This document shows, piece after piece, positions 1-11,127 of a stretch of DNA of 34,596 nucleotides. This stretch comes from Tieghemiomyces parasiticus (lineage: Eukaryota > Kickxellomycota > Dimargaritomycetes > Dimargaritales > Dimargaritaceae): NCBI GenBank assembly GCA_027575765.1, contig JANBPT010000465.1, positions 1-34,596 on the forward strand. The letters are read 5' to 3'. Numbering within the stretch: position 1 is the first letter of the stretch; the number at the start of each line of letters is the position of its first letter. Under the pieces are notes generated by a model that searched no databases, was not told the origin of the DNA, and was given only the letters and a program-made list of their open reading frames with translations. The translations under genes were made by a program, and so were the position numbers.

Positions 1-1377
1 CTCGGCTGCCGAGAGTCCCACCGGGACCTGATCGTCATACGACAGGGATGGGAGGGCAGACATCACCTCCTCATAATCCAAAGGTTTAGATTGACTATGA
101 TCAATCGGGACCCGTCGTCTACCGTCGGGCCCTTCAAAGTATGGGAACCTCAAAAACAGTTTCGGGCCTTGTAGCCAAATCAGGCGGTTACGGTAGCGGG
201 GCGTGACATCCTCACAATACGCCGGTTGCAACCGGGCGTTAGCATAGTACCGCTGCTGTTGCGTGCCAAAGTCGGCAAACACGCCGGCCTCAGGCTTGAT
301 ACCTAGCTCCTTCATTACGCAGACGGCCAGCTTGAGTTCCTGGTCCTCCCAGAAGAACGGGGAGGTAGACTGTAGGGCGCGAAAGATACTGCGCACGTGG
401 GACCGTACGGCGACAATCACAGCCAGTCCGCGTAGGATCTGGAGGGCACGGTTGGGTAGTCTAGCGGCTTCCACGTGGTCGAAAAATCGGTACCACAGGC
501 ACTCCTTAACGGGTGATTTTAGGGCCGTCAAGCCGGTGGCTTCAGGGTCAGGGGATTCCGGGTCCGTGTATAACAACTTACGAACATAGTGGCCGGACCG
601 GAGCGAATGGATGATGTACTGGGCTAGTTTCGGCCGAGCCGGGTCACCTACGTAGTACAGCAGTGGGTATCCCGACTGGAGGGTCGTGGCGTTGAGTAAA
701 TCGTAATCACTCCAGACATAATCTTCCATCCAGTCTGCAACGTATTCCTCCAGGCGATCCTCGAAGCCGTAGTTACTATACTTCCATTTGGGTCGCGTGT
801 CGTTGAGGACGTGCGCCATAACTGTGGACTCTAGCGGGCTGGCTTGGAGTAAACGGTCGAGAAAGTTGAGGGCCGTTTTAGGGTCCATATCTTTTACGTC
901 GGCTTCAAGATGGTCGGCCTGTGAAGGCAATGGATATGGAAATCCCCATTGGCAATTAAACAGGTTAAGTTCAATGGGGAGTCGGAGTGATTCTAACTTG
1001 CGTGCCATTCGCTTCAAATTCGTAACCATGCTTGTCGCACTTACCTGGCGGTCTAGAGTTGGCAGATCCTTGGGGTCAGGGCCGGAGATCATTAGGCTCT
1101 GGGTGCACTTGAAGAGCTCGGAGCACCGGTAGGCCAGGATAGCCTGCTCGAATTCCGACAAGGAGGATCCGGTGTGGTCGAGGTTAATTTCGAAGTCCGC
1201 CACCCGGAAGGCTGCACTTGGGCCCTGCTCCCTAAACCAGTGACGGTTTGCGTCTAGATCCCTTCGCGAGATTCCTTCAAACATACGGCACCCACTGTGG
1301 CGCAACCAGTTGTCTTGGGTGGTGGCCAACGGCAGGACTAGCCCAACCAAGGCGGCCGCAAGGGAAGTAGGGGTCAT
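1..1377 (-). CDS. Secreted protein of unknown function, 3' end beyond window (partial)
   Basis: The minus strand is open without a stop from an ATG at 1377 to base 1 (459 codons). The N-terminus MTPTSLAAALVGLVLPLATT looks like a cleavable signal peptide, so secretion or entry into the ER is predicted. The rest is largely helical, with scattered cysteines (for example in GCRMFEG, YRCSELFKC, FNCQW, AYCED). No known domain is recognised. A canonical intron (CAG|GTAAGT ... TTCACAG) of 126 nt at 919-1044 lies inside the open frame without breaking it; if spliced, the visible part is 417 residues. The C-terminal portion (for example KELGIKPEAGVF) aligns loosely with the next minus-strand gene (AELGIPQEKFL), suggesting divergent paralogues. 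Function unknown. The start is chosen as the only ATG giving a signal peptide. Confidence 0.75.
   Translation of the reverse strand, partial: MTPTSLAAALVGLVLPLATTQDNWLRHSGCRMFEGISRRDLDANRHWFREQGPSAAFRVADFEINLDHTGSSLSEFEQAILAYRCSELFKCTQSLMISGPDPKDLPTLDRQVSATSMVTNLKRMARKLESLRLPIELNLFNCQWGFPYPLPSQADHLEADVKDMDPKTALNFLDRLLQASPLESTVMAHVLNDTRPKWKYSNYGFEDRLEEYVADWMEDYVWSDYDLLNATTLQSGYPLLYYVGDPARPKLAQYIIHSLRSGHYVRKLLYTDPESPDPEATGLTALKSPVKECLWYRFFDHVEAARLPNRALQILRGLAVIVAVRSHVRSIFRALQSTSPFFWEDQELKLAVCVMKELGIKPEAGVFADFGTQQQRYYANARLQPAYCEDVTPRYRNRLIWLQGPKLFLRFPYFEGPDGRRRVPIDHSQSKPLDYEEVMSALPSLSYDDQVPVGLSAAE
919..1044 (-). other. Probable in-frame (3n, stop-free) intron
   Basis: The donor CAG|GTAAGT (first intron base 1044) and the acceptor CCTTCACAG (last base 919) enclose 126 nt, which is 42 codons with no stop. 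Removing it joins the codon for Gln to GCC (Ala) in phase 0 and gives a smooth helical sequence (TLDRQ-ADHLEADVKDMD). Translation through it is also open, so the sequence alone cannot say which form is made. Confidence 0.6.
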
Positions 1378-3978
1378 TCCGGTAACCTGTCTGGCGAGGG
1401 GATATAAACTCGGGCAGTACACCAGGAAATATCGAGTATAAAAATCTATATGGAAATATTAGGAAGGCTATACGGCAGCTTAGCCGAGCTATGGTAGAGA
1501 ACGGGTACCACAATAAAAGGCGGAAAATACACAGGAAGGATGGGATGCGTGAATTGTGAGCTATGCGAGCGTGAAGAGCCCTTCTCTCAACGACCTAATG
1601 CTTACGACGGCCGTTGAGAGTAAGCCCCATGTACATCGAACTGCTGCATATATATATATATAAAGAAAGGGAAAATGCCGATGACAACCCAACGAGCGGG
1701 GCCCGAGCGGGGACTAGGACATAGCTAGACGGAGAAACTCAGCCCGGAACTCGCAGGTAGGCATAAAAAAGGGAAGGTGGTACGCTCCTTTGTCCAACTA
1801 TAAATAGAGGCGCTCCGAGATTCCCCCAAGAGAAGGGGGACGAGACTGACTCACCAAGCAGCGCTGCCACCGGTATCAACCCTACTTGCGTAACCATGCC
1901 AGCCGAGGGTTAGGGGAAAAGGCAATAACTACCCTAACTGGGATATCAAATTCGATCACCTTTCACTCTCCCAACTAAAGGGGGGGGAGGCGGAAAGACA
2001 AACCCCCTCCTCTGCAACAGCCAACCGTGTCTGACCACCAGACAACCCTTGGCGACCATATTGAAGAAGAATTCCCTGGCGCGAAAAAAAACCCCACCCA
2101 AATCAACACATAAATAATGTCCGATTGAAACCTAAAAGTTCTATTGCCTTGGCCCGCTTTGTAGGATCCTCCACTTGACCACCTCCATCCTACTATCCGT
2201 TTGAAAACCTACAGGAGACCAAGCGATGAAGGTTAGGGAGAAACACTTCGAGCGGACAGAGACATTTAGTTAAGTCGGCCTACATATCGTGGACGGTCGG
2301 TGGGTTTTATGGTGGCCGTAAAGGAGAGTGCCAATACCCTCGCTAGTATACGCCCGCCTAGAATGATGGTCTCTGGTGTGGGTTACTTGGTGGCCCCCTT
2401 TCTAGTCCTATGGTAATGTGGACAATGGTGTACCTCAAGGACGTTGCTCTAAGAGCCCCCATTGGCAGGCCGTATCAGCGGGGCTTCCTTAATACCATTC
2501 CTCCCCTTGGGTGTCATCCTTGACGACAGGGCTAAAAAGGGTAAAACCAGAGAGCCAAAGCCACCAATCCCGGTGACTATGGTGTCGGATAGGTGGGGGC
2601 TTACGTCGGAAACATTCATCACGAAAACGAGTTAGAGAGAGCCGACGGTAGCTGGTGCGACGGTGGGAACTCTAGTAGTCCACCGAGCAGTGCATTTACA
2701 GCACCTTACATGATACTTGGTAGTAGGGGAAGAGAGACATACCCAGACCCAGCGTTTGCCTAGTGTTCTAGTGTAGTCGGATGGGTGGTCATGTAAATAG
2801 TGGTTTCCTAAAGTGTCATGGTTATCATGAAAAGAAGTCGACTTGCTGCAAATAATAGCAAGGCGTGGTGTAGTACGGCCTTTAACAGCTACTACTTGAG
2901 CACATACGTAGCTGACCTGATAGCCTATGGAAATAGGGCAACAATTGCAGGCCTATATATCCCATTCGCTTAATGCGTGTGTGGTCGCCAAAACCAGCGG
3001 CCAAAAGCTGCACCATACCAGACCCCCTCCCGAAAGGCCAGCAGGAGGCGTCAAGCCGCAGCGTTCGACAGCAGCCCCAACCGGAACAAGCCAGTAGCCA
3101 TGACAGTCCCTGGGCTGTTAAGTGCAGAGTATACTCACTATCCAGTCTCATTGCGAACTTGCACGGGTCTACCGGAGGGCTACGCCTGGCCACTGGTGAC
3201 CTTCCTCTAAAATGGCTGATGTATATTTGATTGTACTCATTCCTCTAACCGACGTCAGCCGCCCCCTTAATGTCCAGCAGTCACCGTTAGCCGTCACCCC
3301 TTGCTCTACGCGTGTGCAGATGCCAGACCGACAGGGACGTCAGACAATCTAAGTCCTATTGCCATATATAAGGGGCCCCACTGCCAGTCGTAACAACGCA
3401 TCCCCATTACTACCGACGCACCCATTTGTATCCAACCTACCACCGATCCCCTCGTCTAAACCTCCCACTGAGTGGAAACTAGACGAACAAGACAAGCCAG
3501 GTATGCTGCTGTAGCCAAAGACCGCCCTTAACACTACAAGGCTTCCACACACACAGACCATGAGCCTTGGTGGTACCCTTTTAGGGCTCTGCAGTCCCCC
3601 CTTTTGGCTTACCTATCGTTCTCTTCGGCATGGACGATTGTTCTACCCCGTGTCTCCTGATGTACACTACTTCCGACCCATGCCCATCCAGCGTACGCAC
3701 GCACTATTTCCCTCCTATGACCAAGCCCCGGCCATACGCAGGCCCGAATCACGGGGAAGAAGAGCCTAGGCGAATTTCTCCCCGAGGCAAAGTATCCGTC
3801 CAGCCCGCACGTCCCTGGTTGCACCAACTAGCTTTAATAAAACCTTGCTTCCCGGCTAACACGCCTATGCCACTCTAGAGTAAAATGAAAAAAAGACATA
3901 TCATTCCCGGTTCCGCTACTGCCGCTGGACGGTAAGACAATGTTTTTAATCAAGAGTTTTCTCGCTCTGATCCGCTTA
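1378..3978. other. Intergenic region, no gene recognised
   Basis: These 2.6 kb contain only short overlapping open frames on both strands (for example around 2882-3193 and 3349-3878) with no domain, signal peptide or splice structure that I can defend. A TA repeat lies at about 1648-1663. It separates the two secreted-protein genes and should hold the promoter of the first and the 3' UTR of the second. Confidence 0.6.
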
Positions 3979-5783
3979 TTAATTCCCATAATGGGCCATC
4001 TGGACAATGAGGGACTGGTCAGAGCCCAAGCGGATGGGAGAGGCGGTATAGAAGAGACCAGCGCACGGCTCAGAAGTAGGTTCCGCGTAAATTTTAGCTG
4101 CTTCCACGGCCTTCAGCCACATTCGCTCCCTTGCGCAGCTCTCAACCCGCGAGTAACTGATCGGACGTATTTCGTCATTCAAAAACTTTTCCTGGGGAAT
4201 ACCTAGCTCCGCGCCAATGGCCCAGATATGTGCCCGGACCTCCACCGATAAAAAAGTGCCACTTTTTAAGACTTTGGAGAGCACCGACCTTGGTTCTATG
4301 GCGGTACGCTTATGAAGGTAGCGCAAAGTGATGACTGCCACAGTCAGATCCAATGCCCATTGCGGTTTAGCTCCGAAGTCGTTACCATTCCGATTGAGAT
4401 GCCTGTGGTATTTCAACCCAAATATGCAATTCACGCCGCTTGTATACTCTCTCAGAACTTCTTTCATGTGCGGGGCGACTAGGACAAGATCCAAAAGTCT
4501 TCCGAGGCGATTATCGTCAAGCTGGGTGATCAGCTTGTAGATGTACGCGTAGGGCGAATCGAGTAAGTCCTGGGGAACAACGCGTGGGGTCGAAGGAGGT
4601 ACCTGTGAGCTGGAAGATGGTCCAGCGCTGACACTCTTTGAGGATTCTGTCGGGGTTAGGGTAGAGATGGTCACGTCAAGCCCTAACTTAAGATAATCCT
4701 GGATTATAGAGCGGAGGTCGGAGAGAAGCAGCCAGCGACCAGCTACATTTAAGATGCTGAAATCATTCTCCTGTTGGAAACTAGGGTTTAGCTTATCATT
4801 ATCGGGGGCGTTAGGATCCCACCGGTCGCTGGAAATTCGACGGGAACCGATCTCGATAAGGCGGGCGTCGTTGAGTAGCCAGACTTCAGCGAATGGGCGG
4901 AAGAGCGTCGCTAACCGCTGAGGGAGCTGGAGTAGATGCTTTGACAACTCCTCGGCTTCCGTTTGAAGCTCAACATACTCGGCCTTGCTCTTTTCAAGCT
5001 CGGCGGTCATCCGCGTAAGGGCAATCCGGGCCTCCTTGCACTGGTCGCTCCCTTCAATGAAGGGTTGTGCTTCGTTCTGTGTGGTGGGTGGTTCCTGTTG
5101 GGTTTCAGCAGGGTATGCAGTGGAATTTTCGGTCTCATCACACCACTTTGCGACGTTCTTAGAGGCTAACTCGACATTTTTCTCGTCCGATATAATCCTC
5201 ATATCCTTGTGGACTATCTCCATGTTGAGAGGCTGAACACGGCGTTTCGCCCATCTATCATCCAAGCGCGAAGGAAGGATATTAGCGAACTGCCGGACGG
5301 GATGTCAAGCAAAGGAGAAAGCGGGTGTCGGCCAGGGTTAGTATTTGTCCTGACTAAAACTGCTGACTCTGCTAGAGTTGACACTTCCAAGACATAGGGT
5401 AGGTTAGAACGTCGTCAAGAATTGGGCGGTTACAACTGCCCGCCGCCGTTCTGGTGCAATGTTTGGGGCCTGGGGAGTCAAAGCGTTCCGCATGACACCG
5501 TTTGCCGAAGGCCACTTGGCTAGCCTACCTTGACCATTTCATGATGGATATAGTGCTTGTAAAGATTATTATTATGGCGAGAAGTGAGTGCGAATTGTCT
5601 GCGGTGTTCAGGTGGGAGATCGTTTAAAATATCGAGCACAACGTCATTCCCCAGCTTAAGCAGCATGTCTTTACTTTGGGGCTCCCCACGCCTAACTAAG
5701 ACGTTGGTATCCGCCGGACCCGGCTGGGCCATAGCGGTGGCCAGGAGCGACAGGGAGAGGGCCGCGTAGATGGAGATACGCAT
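3979..5783 (-). CDS. Signal-peptide protein with F-box-like motif and coiled coil
   Basis: Two exons are inferred: 5783-5529 (85 codons) and 5289-3979, giving 521 aa. The intron 5290-5528 starts AAG|GTAGGC and ends with a perfect TACTAAC branch site and CCGGCAG; both exons are in phase 0. Residues 1-19 (MRISIYAALSLSLLATAMA) form a signal peptide. VLVRRGE at about 28-34 could be a Kex2-type site. Residues about 47-85 (DVVLDILNDLPPEHRRQFAL...) resemble an F-box, the Skp1-binding motif of SCF ubiquitin ligases. A coiled coil follows at about 169-211, then a Ser/Pro linker, then a helical C-terminal domain resembling that of the upstream minus-strand gene. An ATG at 5897 is open in the same frame but lies only about 25 nt from the TATA box, so 5783 is preferred. 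Function unknown; a secreted F-box protein is unusual because SCF acts in the cytosol. Confidence 0.75.
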
Positions 5784-5919
5784 GGCGGAAACTGGCGGCT
5801 GAGAGGGGAGGACGAGGTAGCGGGCCAAAGTACGAGCGATGGAAAGCCTGGCAGTCAGACAAAGGGGTAAAGGTGGATGAGTTGGGTGAGGGAACAAGGG
5901 GGGTGAGCGGTCCCTCGTC

Positions 5920-5928
5920 TTTTATATA
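5920..5928 (-). promoter_or_regulatory. TATA box of the F-box-like gene
   Basis: On the minus strand the sequence reads TATATAAAA, about 140 nt upstream of the ATG at 5783. A start site about 30 nt downstream would fall near 5895, leaving a roughly 110-nt CT-rich leader and excluding the upstream ATG at 5897. Confidence 0.55.
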
Positions 5929-6999
5929 GGCAGCTCATGCCTCGCTAAAAAACAACAAGGGTGCGGAGGAGGGAACTAGTGGCATAGCTCTCCGCTTGGC
6001 CCTTAGTCGGGCGGTGGCGAAGGGGTCATTGATGCGGTGGGGAGGGGGCGGAAGTCTACAAACACAGGAAGGTGCAGCCGACAGGGCGAAGCCACCGGTC
6101 CCTGGCGAAGGCTCAGCTGAACCTCGGACGGACCCGTCGGTCTGTGCTACCAGTGTAACCACTCCCTCCCTCCCGGAGCCCACCGAGATACCCACAGTAT
6201 CAAACCTCCGGGTTCCTTGTTATCCATATACCGATGGCAACGGAAGGCCAGCCTCGATGAATAGGAGCCTGTAAGCTCCGATCAAACGGCCCATCTTTAT
6301 CGAAAGACCCTGTAGTGCGGGTCCCCCCCTCTTTCCCAGGCCGACCTGGGCCCTGTGTCCCCTTTGTTCCTTTATCCCTCCACCGCAGCTCTTTTCTCTG
6401 CCTTCTCCCGCCCCCCCCCTTTGCCTCCGTCTTCACGTCCAAAAGCCCTTCCTAACATCCATGGCCTCGGAAGGTCCCAGTCTTTCTGGGATTCCGCCTC
6501 CGAGTCGTCAGCTGCACTCCCTCCCTTGTACTGTTTGGTATTTCAGAACCCCCCATTTTCCTTTCATCTCTCTCTCCCTATTGATGTTTTCCCTTATTAG
6601 CCTTAAGCCAAACCATAGTACATTAGTATATATAAAGCGGATATTTAACCTACACCCAAGTGCCAACCAAGCCAGACCCGGGTAGTATTAGCTGCCGTCT
6701 ACCAATCCTTCACTCACCAAGCGGTGAGGGAAGGGACAGCGCCAATTTCAAGTTCCACAGCGATCTGCCATTCTGATAGTCGCTGCCTTTCCCTTCGGAT
6801 GATGGCAAGGAGAGGGAGGTGGTGTACCCGAATACATTGTTTTATGCTTCAGCTGTATCGTAAATCCCACCGGCTCACCCGAGAAGTCGGAAAATACAGC
6901 ATAAAATGCCACCCATCCGCAGTTTTAAGACTGGACATGGACCCGCCGTAACTAGGTCAACATAGATTTAATATTAAGTATATTAGTAATAATGGCCGT
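5929..6999. other. Intergenic region, no gene recognised
   Basis: This stretch holds a C/T-rich segment (about 6320-6600) and a plus-strand TATATAAAG sequence near 6630, but no open frame with recognisable coding character. It lies between the 5' end of the F-box-like gene and the 3' end of the MFS gene, so it carries one promoter and one 3' UTR. Confidence 0.5.
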
Positions 7000-9044
7000 C
7001 TATAGGGTGTATCGGAAATTCCGGTACTTGACTACAGCCTCGGGAAGCTGACGCTGTTGTTCCGGGGTGAGTTCACCGACGACTTGTGGCTCGGCTTCGG
7101 TCTCCACCTCCTCTACCGCCGGTTGGTACATGTACGGTCCAGTTCGCAGGATGCTATCGATCCGGTTGTTTTCTCGTTTGAGTAAGAAGCGGAGAGTGAG
7201 CGCCAGCATGGCGACCATAATGAGGAAGGCCATATTTAACAGATGACTTGTGATGTACCGTGGAGCCTCGCCAGGACGGTAAAACTGGCCCGATATCACA
7301 CCGCTAAAGTTACCAAACGAGATGACGAGGGCGGTGGCGGTGGCAGCCTTGGTGGAACCCACGAGGTTGTTTGTGAGCCAACCTAGGGTGGGCGGTAGGG
7401 ACGCGTTGTACATGGACAGAAGGGTACATATGATGGCGTAGCGGCCTCCGCCATGGGGGATGATGGCGAGAAGCACGTACCCAAGGGCACCGAGAACGGC
7501 CGGTCCGGCAACATGGTATCCCCGCTCGCCCGTCCGATTCGAATGGATGGAACAGAGGACGGTCCACACAGCGCTTACGATGCTGGGTGGGATGGTCAAG
7601 AGTTGGGCCTGCCATGAGCTGAACCCCAGGTCACGGATGACGGTGGGCTGGAACAGACTCATGGCGTAAAGCGGGTTGAGAAACCCGAGGAACATGAACA
7701 TGTAGAACCAGGTTTTGTAGTCCACGACCGCGGCTTTACATTGCGACCATTCGAAGCGGTCGTCTCCGACGTCGGTATAGTCCAGAGCTATCCGGCGGTG
7801 CGCATAGGACTTTTCCCGCGGGGTCAGCCAGGAGGCCTGTGCCGGGGAGTTGGGGATGTAGAACCAGGTGGCCACGCCTAGGAGGACCGACGGGATGCCT
7901 TCAATGAGGAAGAGCCACTGCCACGCCCGGAGCCCGCCTACGTAGTCCAGATGTCCGAAGCCGAAGGCCAAGAGACCCCCCATGGTGCTCGACAGGGCCG
8001 CCGAGATATAAAAAAAGGCGATACGGGCACTGATCTCCCGGCGGGTGTACCACTGGGTCAGGTAGAAGACGATACCTGGGAAGAGGCTTTGGAGATGGGA
8101 AGGAGGAGGAGGAGGGGGGGCGACAAGGTAGCAGCAGGTGAGCCACGGTGAAGGGGACGGGTGAAGTGGCCAGGCAGATTATGCGTCAAAGCCCCGGCCA
8201 AACGGCAGCAGACCAGGCCCGACGCCTTTTCCAATGACGTGCATTGATATGCAGCCAAACGTCAAACATGCCTATCACCTACCCTGCCTCCGATACGCCG
8301 AAAAAGAAGCGCAGTACAAAGAAGCCGGCAAAGCTGGAGACGGCGGCAGTACACATGGAGATACCACCCCAGAGGATCCCGATACGGCCCAGCCAGCGGT
8401 TGGCCCCGAACCGCCGCAGGGCCAGATTGGACGGGATTTCAAACAGAATGTAGCCGACGAAGAAAATGGACAGGCACCACGAGAACTGCGAGGGGGTCAA
8501 GCCCATGTCCTCCTCCAGCGTGAACAGTTTGGCGTTACCTAGCGAAGATGCGGCGATGTGGTGATAGAGGAGGGGAGGGGGTGGTATCAGGAGGTTAGAG
8601 AGCGCTGTGGGTGCGATAGGTAGGCAGTAATTGTCCTACCGTAAGAGCCATGGCCCAGCCAACTTCTCTCTCCCCCTCTCCAAGTTGATTGCCTTGCCTT
8701 CCAGGCGCCTGGATCTTAGCTCCAACTGGTACTCCCCACTTAACCTGGCTCTGTTTGCTCCACTTGCCAATATTGATCCGGTCTAGGGTACAGAACAGGT
8801 AAACGACTCCAAAGAAGGGAATTAGATGCCAGTCGAGTTTCCGCACGAAAGCCCGGTGCTCGAGCTCGGTAAGCTCATTCTCGTCACTGTCAAGGTCTTC
8901 GTCGCGGGTGGTAGTGGCGATGTCCTTGGCGAACTGAGACACCTGCCGGGTCCCGTCGGTCGAAGGGCCGCGCTTGGAATCGTCCGAAGCGCGGGGGCTG
9001 TGGTCGACCAGCGGAGTGGCACCGGTCAGGGTCGAGGAAGGCAT
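7000..9044 (-). CDS. MFS permease, allantoate/nicotinate (Dal5/Tna1-like, ACS) family
   Basis: Three exons: 9044-8768, 8538-8283 and 8086-7000, giving 539 aa. This is a plasma-membrane proton-coupled transporter of organic anions or vitamins; the substrate cannot be read from sequence. A hydrophilic N-terminus of about 70 residues is followed by typical family blocks: LDRINIGNAKLFTLEEDMGL after the first membrane segment, then SQFSWCLSIFFVGYILFEIP and RFFFGVSEAGLFPGIVFYL, and the later helices ending in a polar tail. The length fits the family (500-550 aa). The second junction (GG|C) is a normal GT-AG intron of 196 nt. The first only restores the conserved INIGNAK block if a GC donor (G|GCAAGT) joins to CTAG|GT. 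The in-frame GTG at 9065 upstream of the ATG is not used as a start. Confidence 0.92.
8539..8767 (-). other. GC-AG spliceosomal intron of the MFS gene
   Basis: The donor reads ATTG|GCAAGTGG and the acceptor CGCTAG|GTAACGCC on the minus strand. This join alone gives the family block Asn-Ile-Gly-Asn-Ala-Lys across the junction in frame. The nearby GT (AA|GTGGAG) has no acceptor that would restore the frame. Confidence 0.8.
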
Positions 9045-11127
9045 GGGGCGGCAACCAGTGGCCACAATGCGGGCGAGGAAGGCGGGGTGAGAATGTGTGC
9101 AGGCGCGGGGGCCAATGCCGTGCGCTAGAGAGACCGGTAGGTTTCAGTGGGTAGGGGGACACAGTCACTGCTGACCCCAAGGTAGACGGAATGAGGGGAA
9201 TGCGGCCGGGCCGTGTTGGGGCGGGGGGTATACAAACCCACAGGGAGTAATAATAGGGTTTGAGGGGCCTTGTCGACCGGGGGCGAGGGGGAAGCAAAGG
9301 GGGATCCCGTGTATCCGAAGGGTCGGGTTAGGAGGCGCCGCAAAATCAGGCCAACCAATCCAAAAATGAAGCAGGGAGGGGGCGCCAGGCAAGAAAGAAA
9401 TCGGTTGGATACGGAGTGCTGTAGCCAGATAAGTCCGTCGCAGTTCTGAAGAGTCAAGGGCGGATGTTCGGTTTCGATCTATATCTATATATATGTAAAC
9501 CAGATGGGATAATGGCCAGACCCCATCGGCACAGTGTCCTTGCCCACCGCATCCTGTCTCGGACACCGGTATTGAACTACTGAGGACGGGAAACTTGCAA
9601 GGCCGCATCAAGTCTCGCGCCAGAACGCTCCCACGTCCATCCCTTCGCCTTCCATGAAAACCCCCCGCCCCCGATTACTTATCGCACCACTCCCCGTACC
9701 GCTGTACCACTTGCCCTTCGGCGCCGAGAAAGGAAGGGACACGTCGTCGACTGTTCCCATGGGCTGCATTGATTGGTGCCTTGTGAGCCACCGCGGCTTG
9801 GTTATTCGCCAGAGCCGGCAGCTGCCGTTGCGAAGGCAGTGGTAGGTGAAGTATACGGCGTACAGTCGACCTCTTTCGACGCACGATCTGATTATGCGTG
9901 TAGCCGAGCACACACGGAGGGCGCGGCCATCACCTTGATGGTCTTCGGAGGGCCCAGAGCCGTGCCTCACGAGCCACTAGGTGGCCGTCCCCCAAGCTGT
10001 GGGCCGGAAGAGGTAGATCGATGGATCAGGCCACCTCAAGAACCCCGGCGGGCTGGTGGTAAAAAAGGGGAGGTGGTATCGTAGCAGGGACTTGGGCCCA
10101 ACCCCCACACGGCACGTTCGGAGGAGTCATAATTACTCACGACCACGTCCAAGGCCGAACCAACCTCGGGCCTGTTTAACGCTGGCCGGAGCGACTGACG
10201 CAGTAAGAAGCCGGGGCATTGTTGCAGGGAGGGGGGCTGAGTTGGCCGACGACACGTTTTCCTTGTTCTTTGCGGCCAGCTGCATGTCAGCTATCAACCG
10301 ATGGCACAGTGTCTTCTCGTTCACCCAGGAACCGCTTGTGCGTTGGAGAAGCCGACCAATGCACCACTCGCCCCGGCCGGTCGTGCAGTCTGTGTGTAAC
10401 GACGGCTGGCGAGAGGGGGATGTGAGGAAGCGAGGCGTACCGCCCAAGGAGAATCTTCCCTTGTGAAAGCGTGGTTGTGGTGGAAAGCAGATGCCCGGCT
10501 TGCCGAACAGCCTCTAGTGTAACCTGAGCCAGGTGGCGAGCCCATCCGTCCGTTCCCCACCGACATATCCTGGCCACGGAGCTGCTGGGGGCGGGCTGGC
10601 CCCCTATCCTTTGCAGGCTCTAGAGCGGAGGAGTACAGCCATAGGCCCTCGCGTCCAATCGACGCAGGTTACCGGGACTCCGCTTGCGTAGTCAGTGGGG
10701 GCGTCTGGCGCCTTGCCGCTAATCCTGCAAGACACACGCACACAGTGCCCCCAGCCACCTTGCCATTTTATCTCATCAAGCGGGGTCATAAAAGCATAGT
10801 GTTTACCCACGGGGACCGGTACACCATCCCAGCCAGGCGTGGGTCATCATTAAGAGCTCACCCAATCATCTTGTCTAGAAGGCAATGGGTGGCATTTAAA
10901 GGCCGCCGGTAACTCCGTGGTAATTAGCTAACCCATCGTAGCCTGCACGACTCAGAGGACAAGTGTACCCCCTGGCCGCAGGTTCATCAGACCACGCATC
11001 TTTATGTACGTCGGGGTCCTTAATGCACCTCTCCACTGTTTTATTGAATACGTCTTTAGCGGCAAACACGGAGGAACACGAACCACGCCGATCGCCTGGG
11101 CCGGGAGAGGGGAACAGTATCGCTCCT
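9045..11127. other. Intergenic region with one weak gene candidate
   Basis: About 2.1 kb lie between the MFS 5' end and the YccF gene. A TA-rich stretch lies near 9478-9495. The only coding-like signal is on the minus strand at about 10133-10566 (see the separate entry). The remaining open frames are short, overlapping and without recognisable domains. Confidence 0.5.
10133..10566 (-). other. Possible small gene, frames unresolved
   Basis: Two overlapping minus-strand frames look mildly protein-like: an upstream one starting MSVGNGRMGSPPGSGYTRG (10566-10321, ending VGFSNAQAVPG) and a downstream one ending KQARGWFGLGRGRE before TAA at 10133. The downstream one contains AAKNKENV, which has a KEN-box tripeptide, and its codons (GGT, CGT, GCC) resemble those of the real genes here. 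I could not find a convincing splice join between them and recognise no family. This may be a small disordered protein or chance. Confidence 0.2.

Noticed and set aside
263..1132. Plus-strand open frames of 108 and 114 codons
   Set aside because: They are shadows of the long minus-strand secreted-protein gene and have no domain or sensible start context.
2882..3878. Cluster of overlapping 60-100 codon frames on both strands
   Set aside because: No signal peptide, domain, codon pattern or splice structure; the frames overlap each other, as expected by chance.
5784..5897. N-terminal extension of the F-box-like protein to ATG 5897
   Set aside because: The ATG would lie at or before the likely transcription start set by the TATA box, and it would bury the signal peptide.
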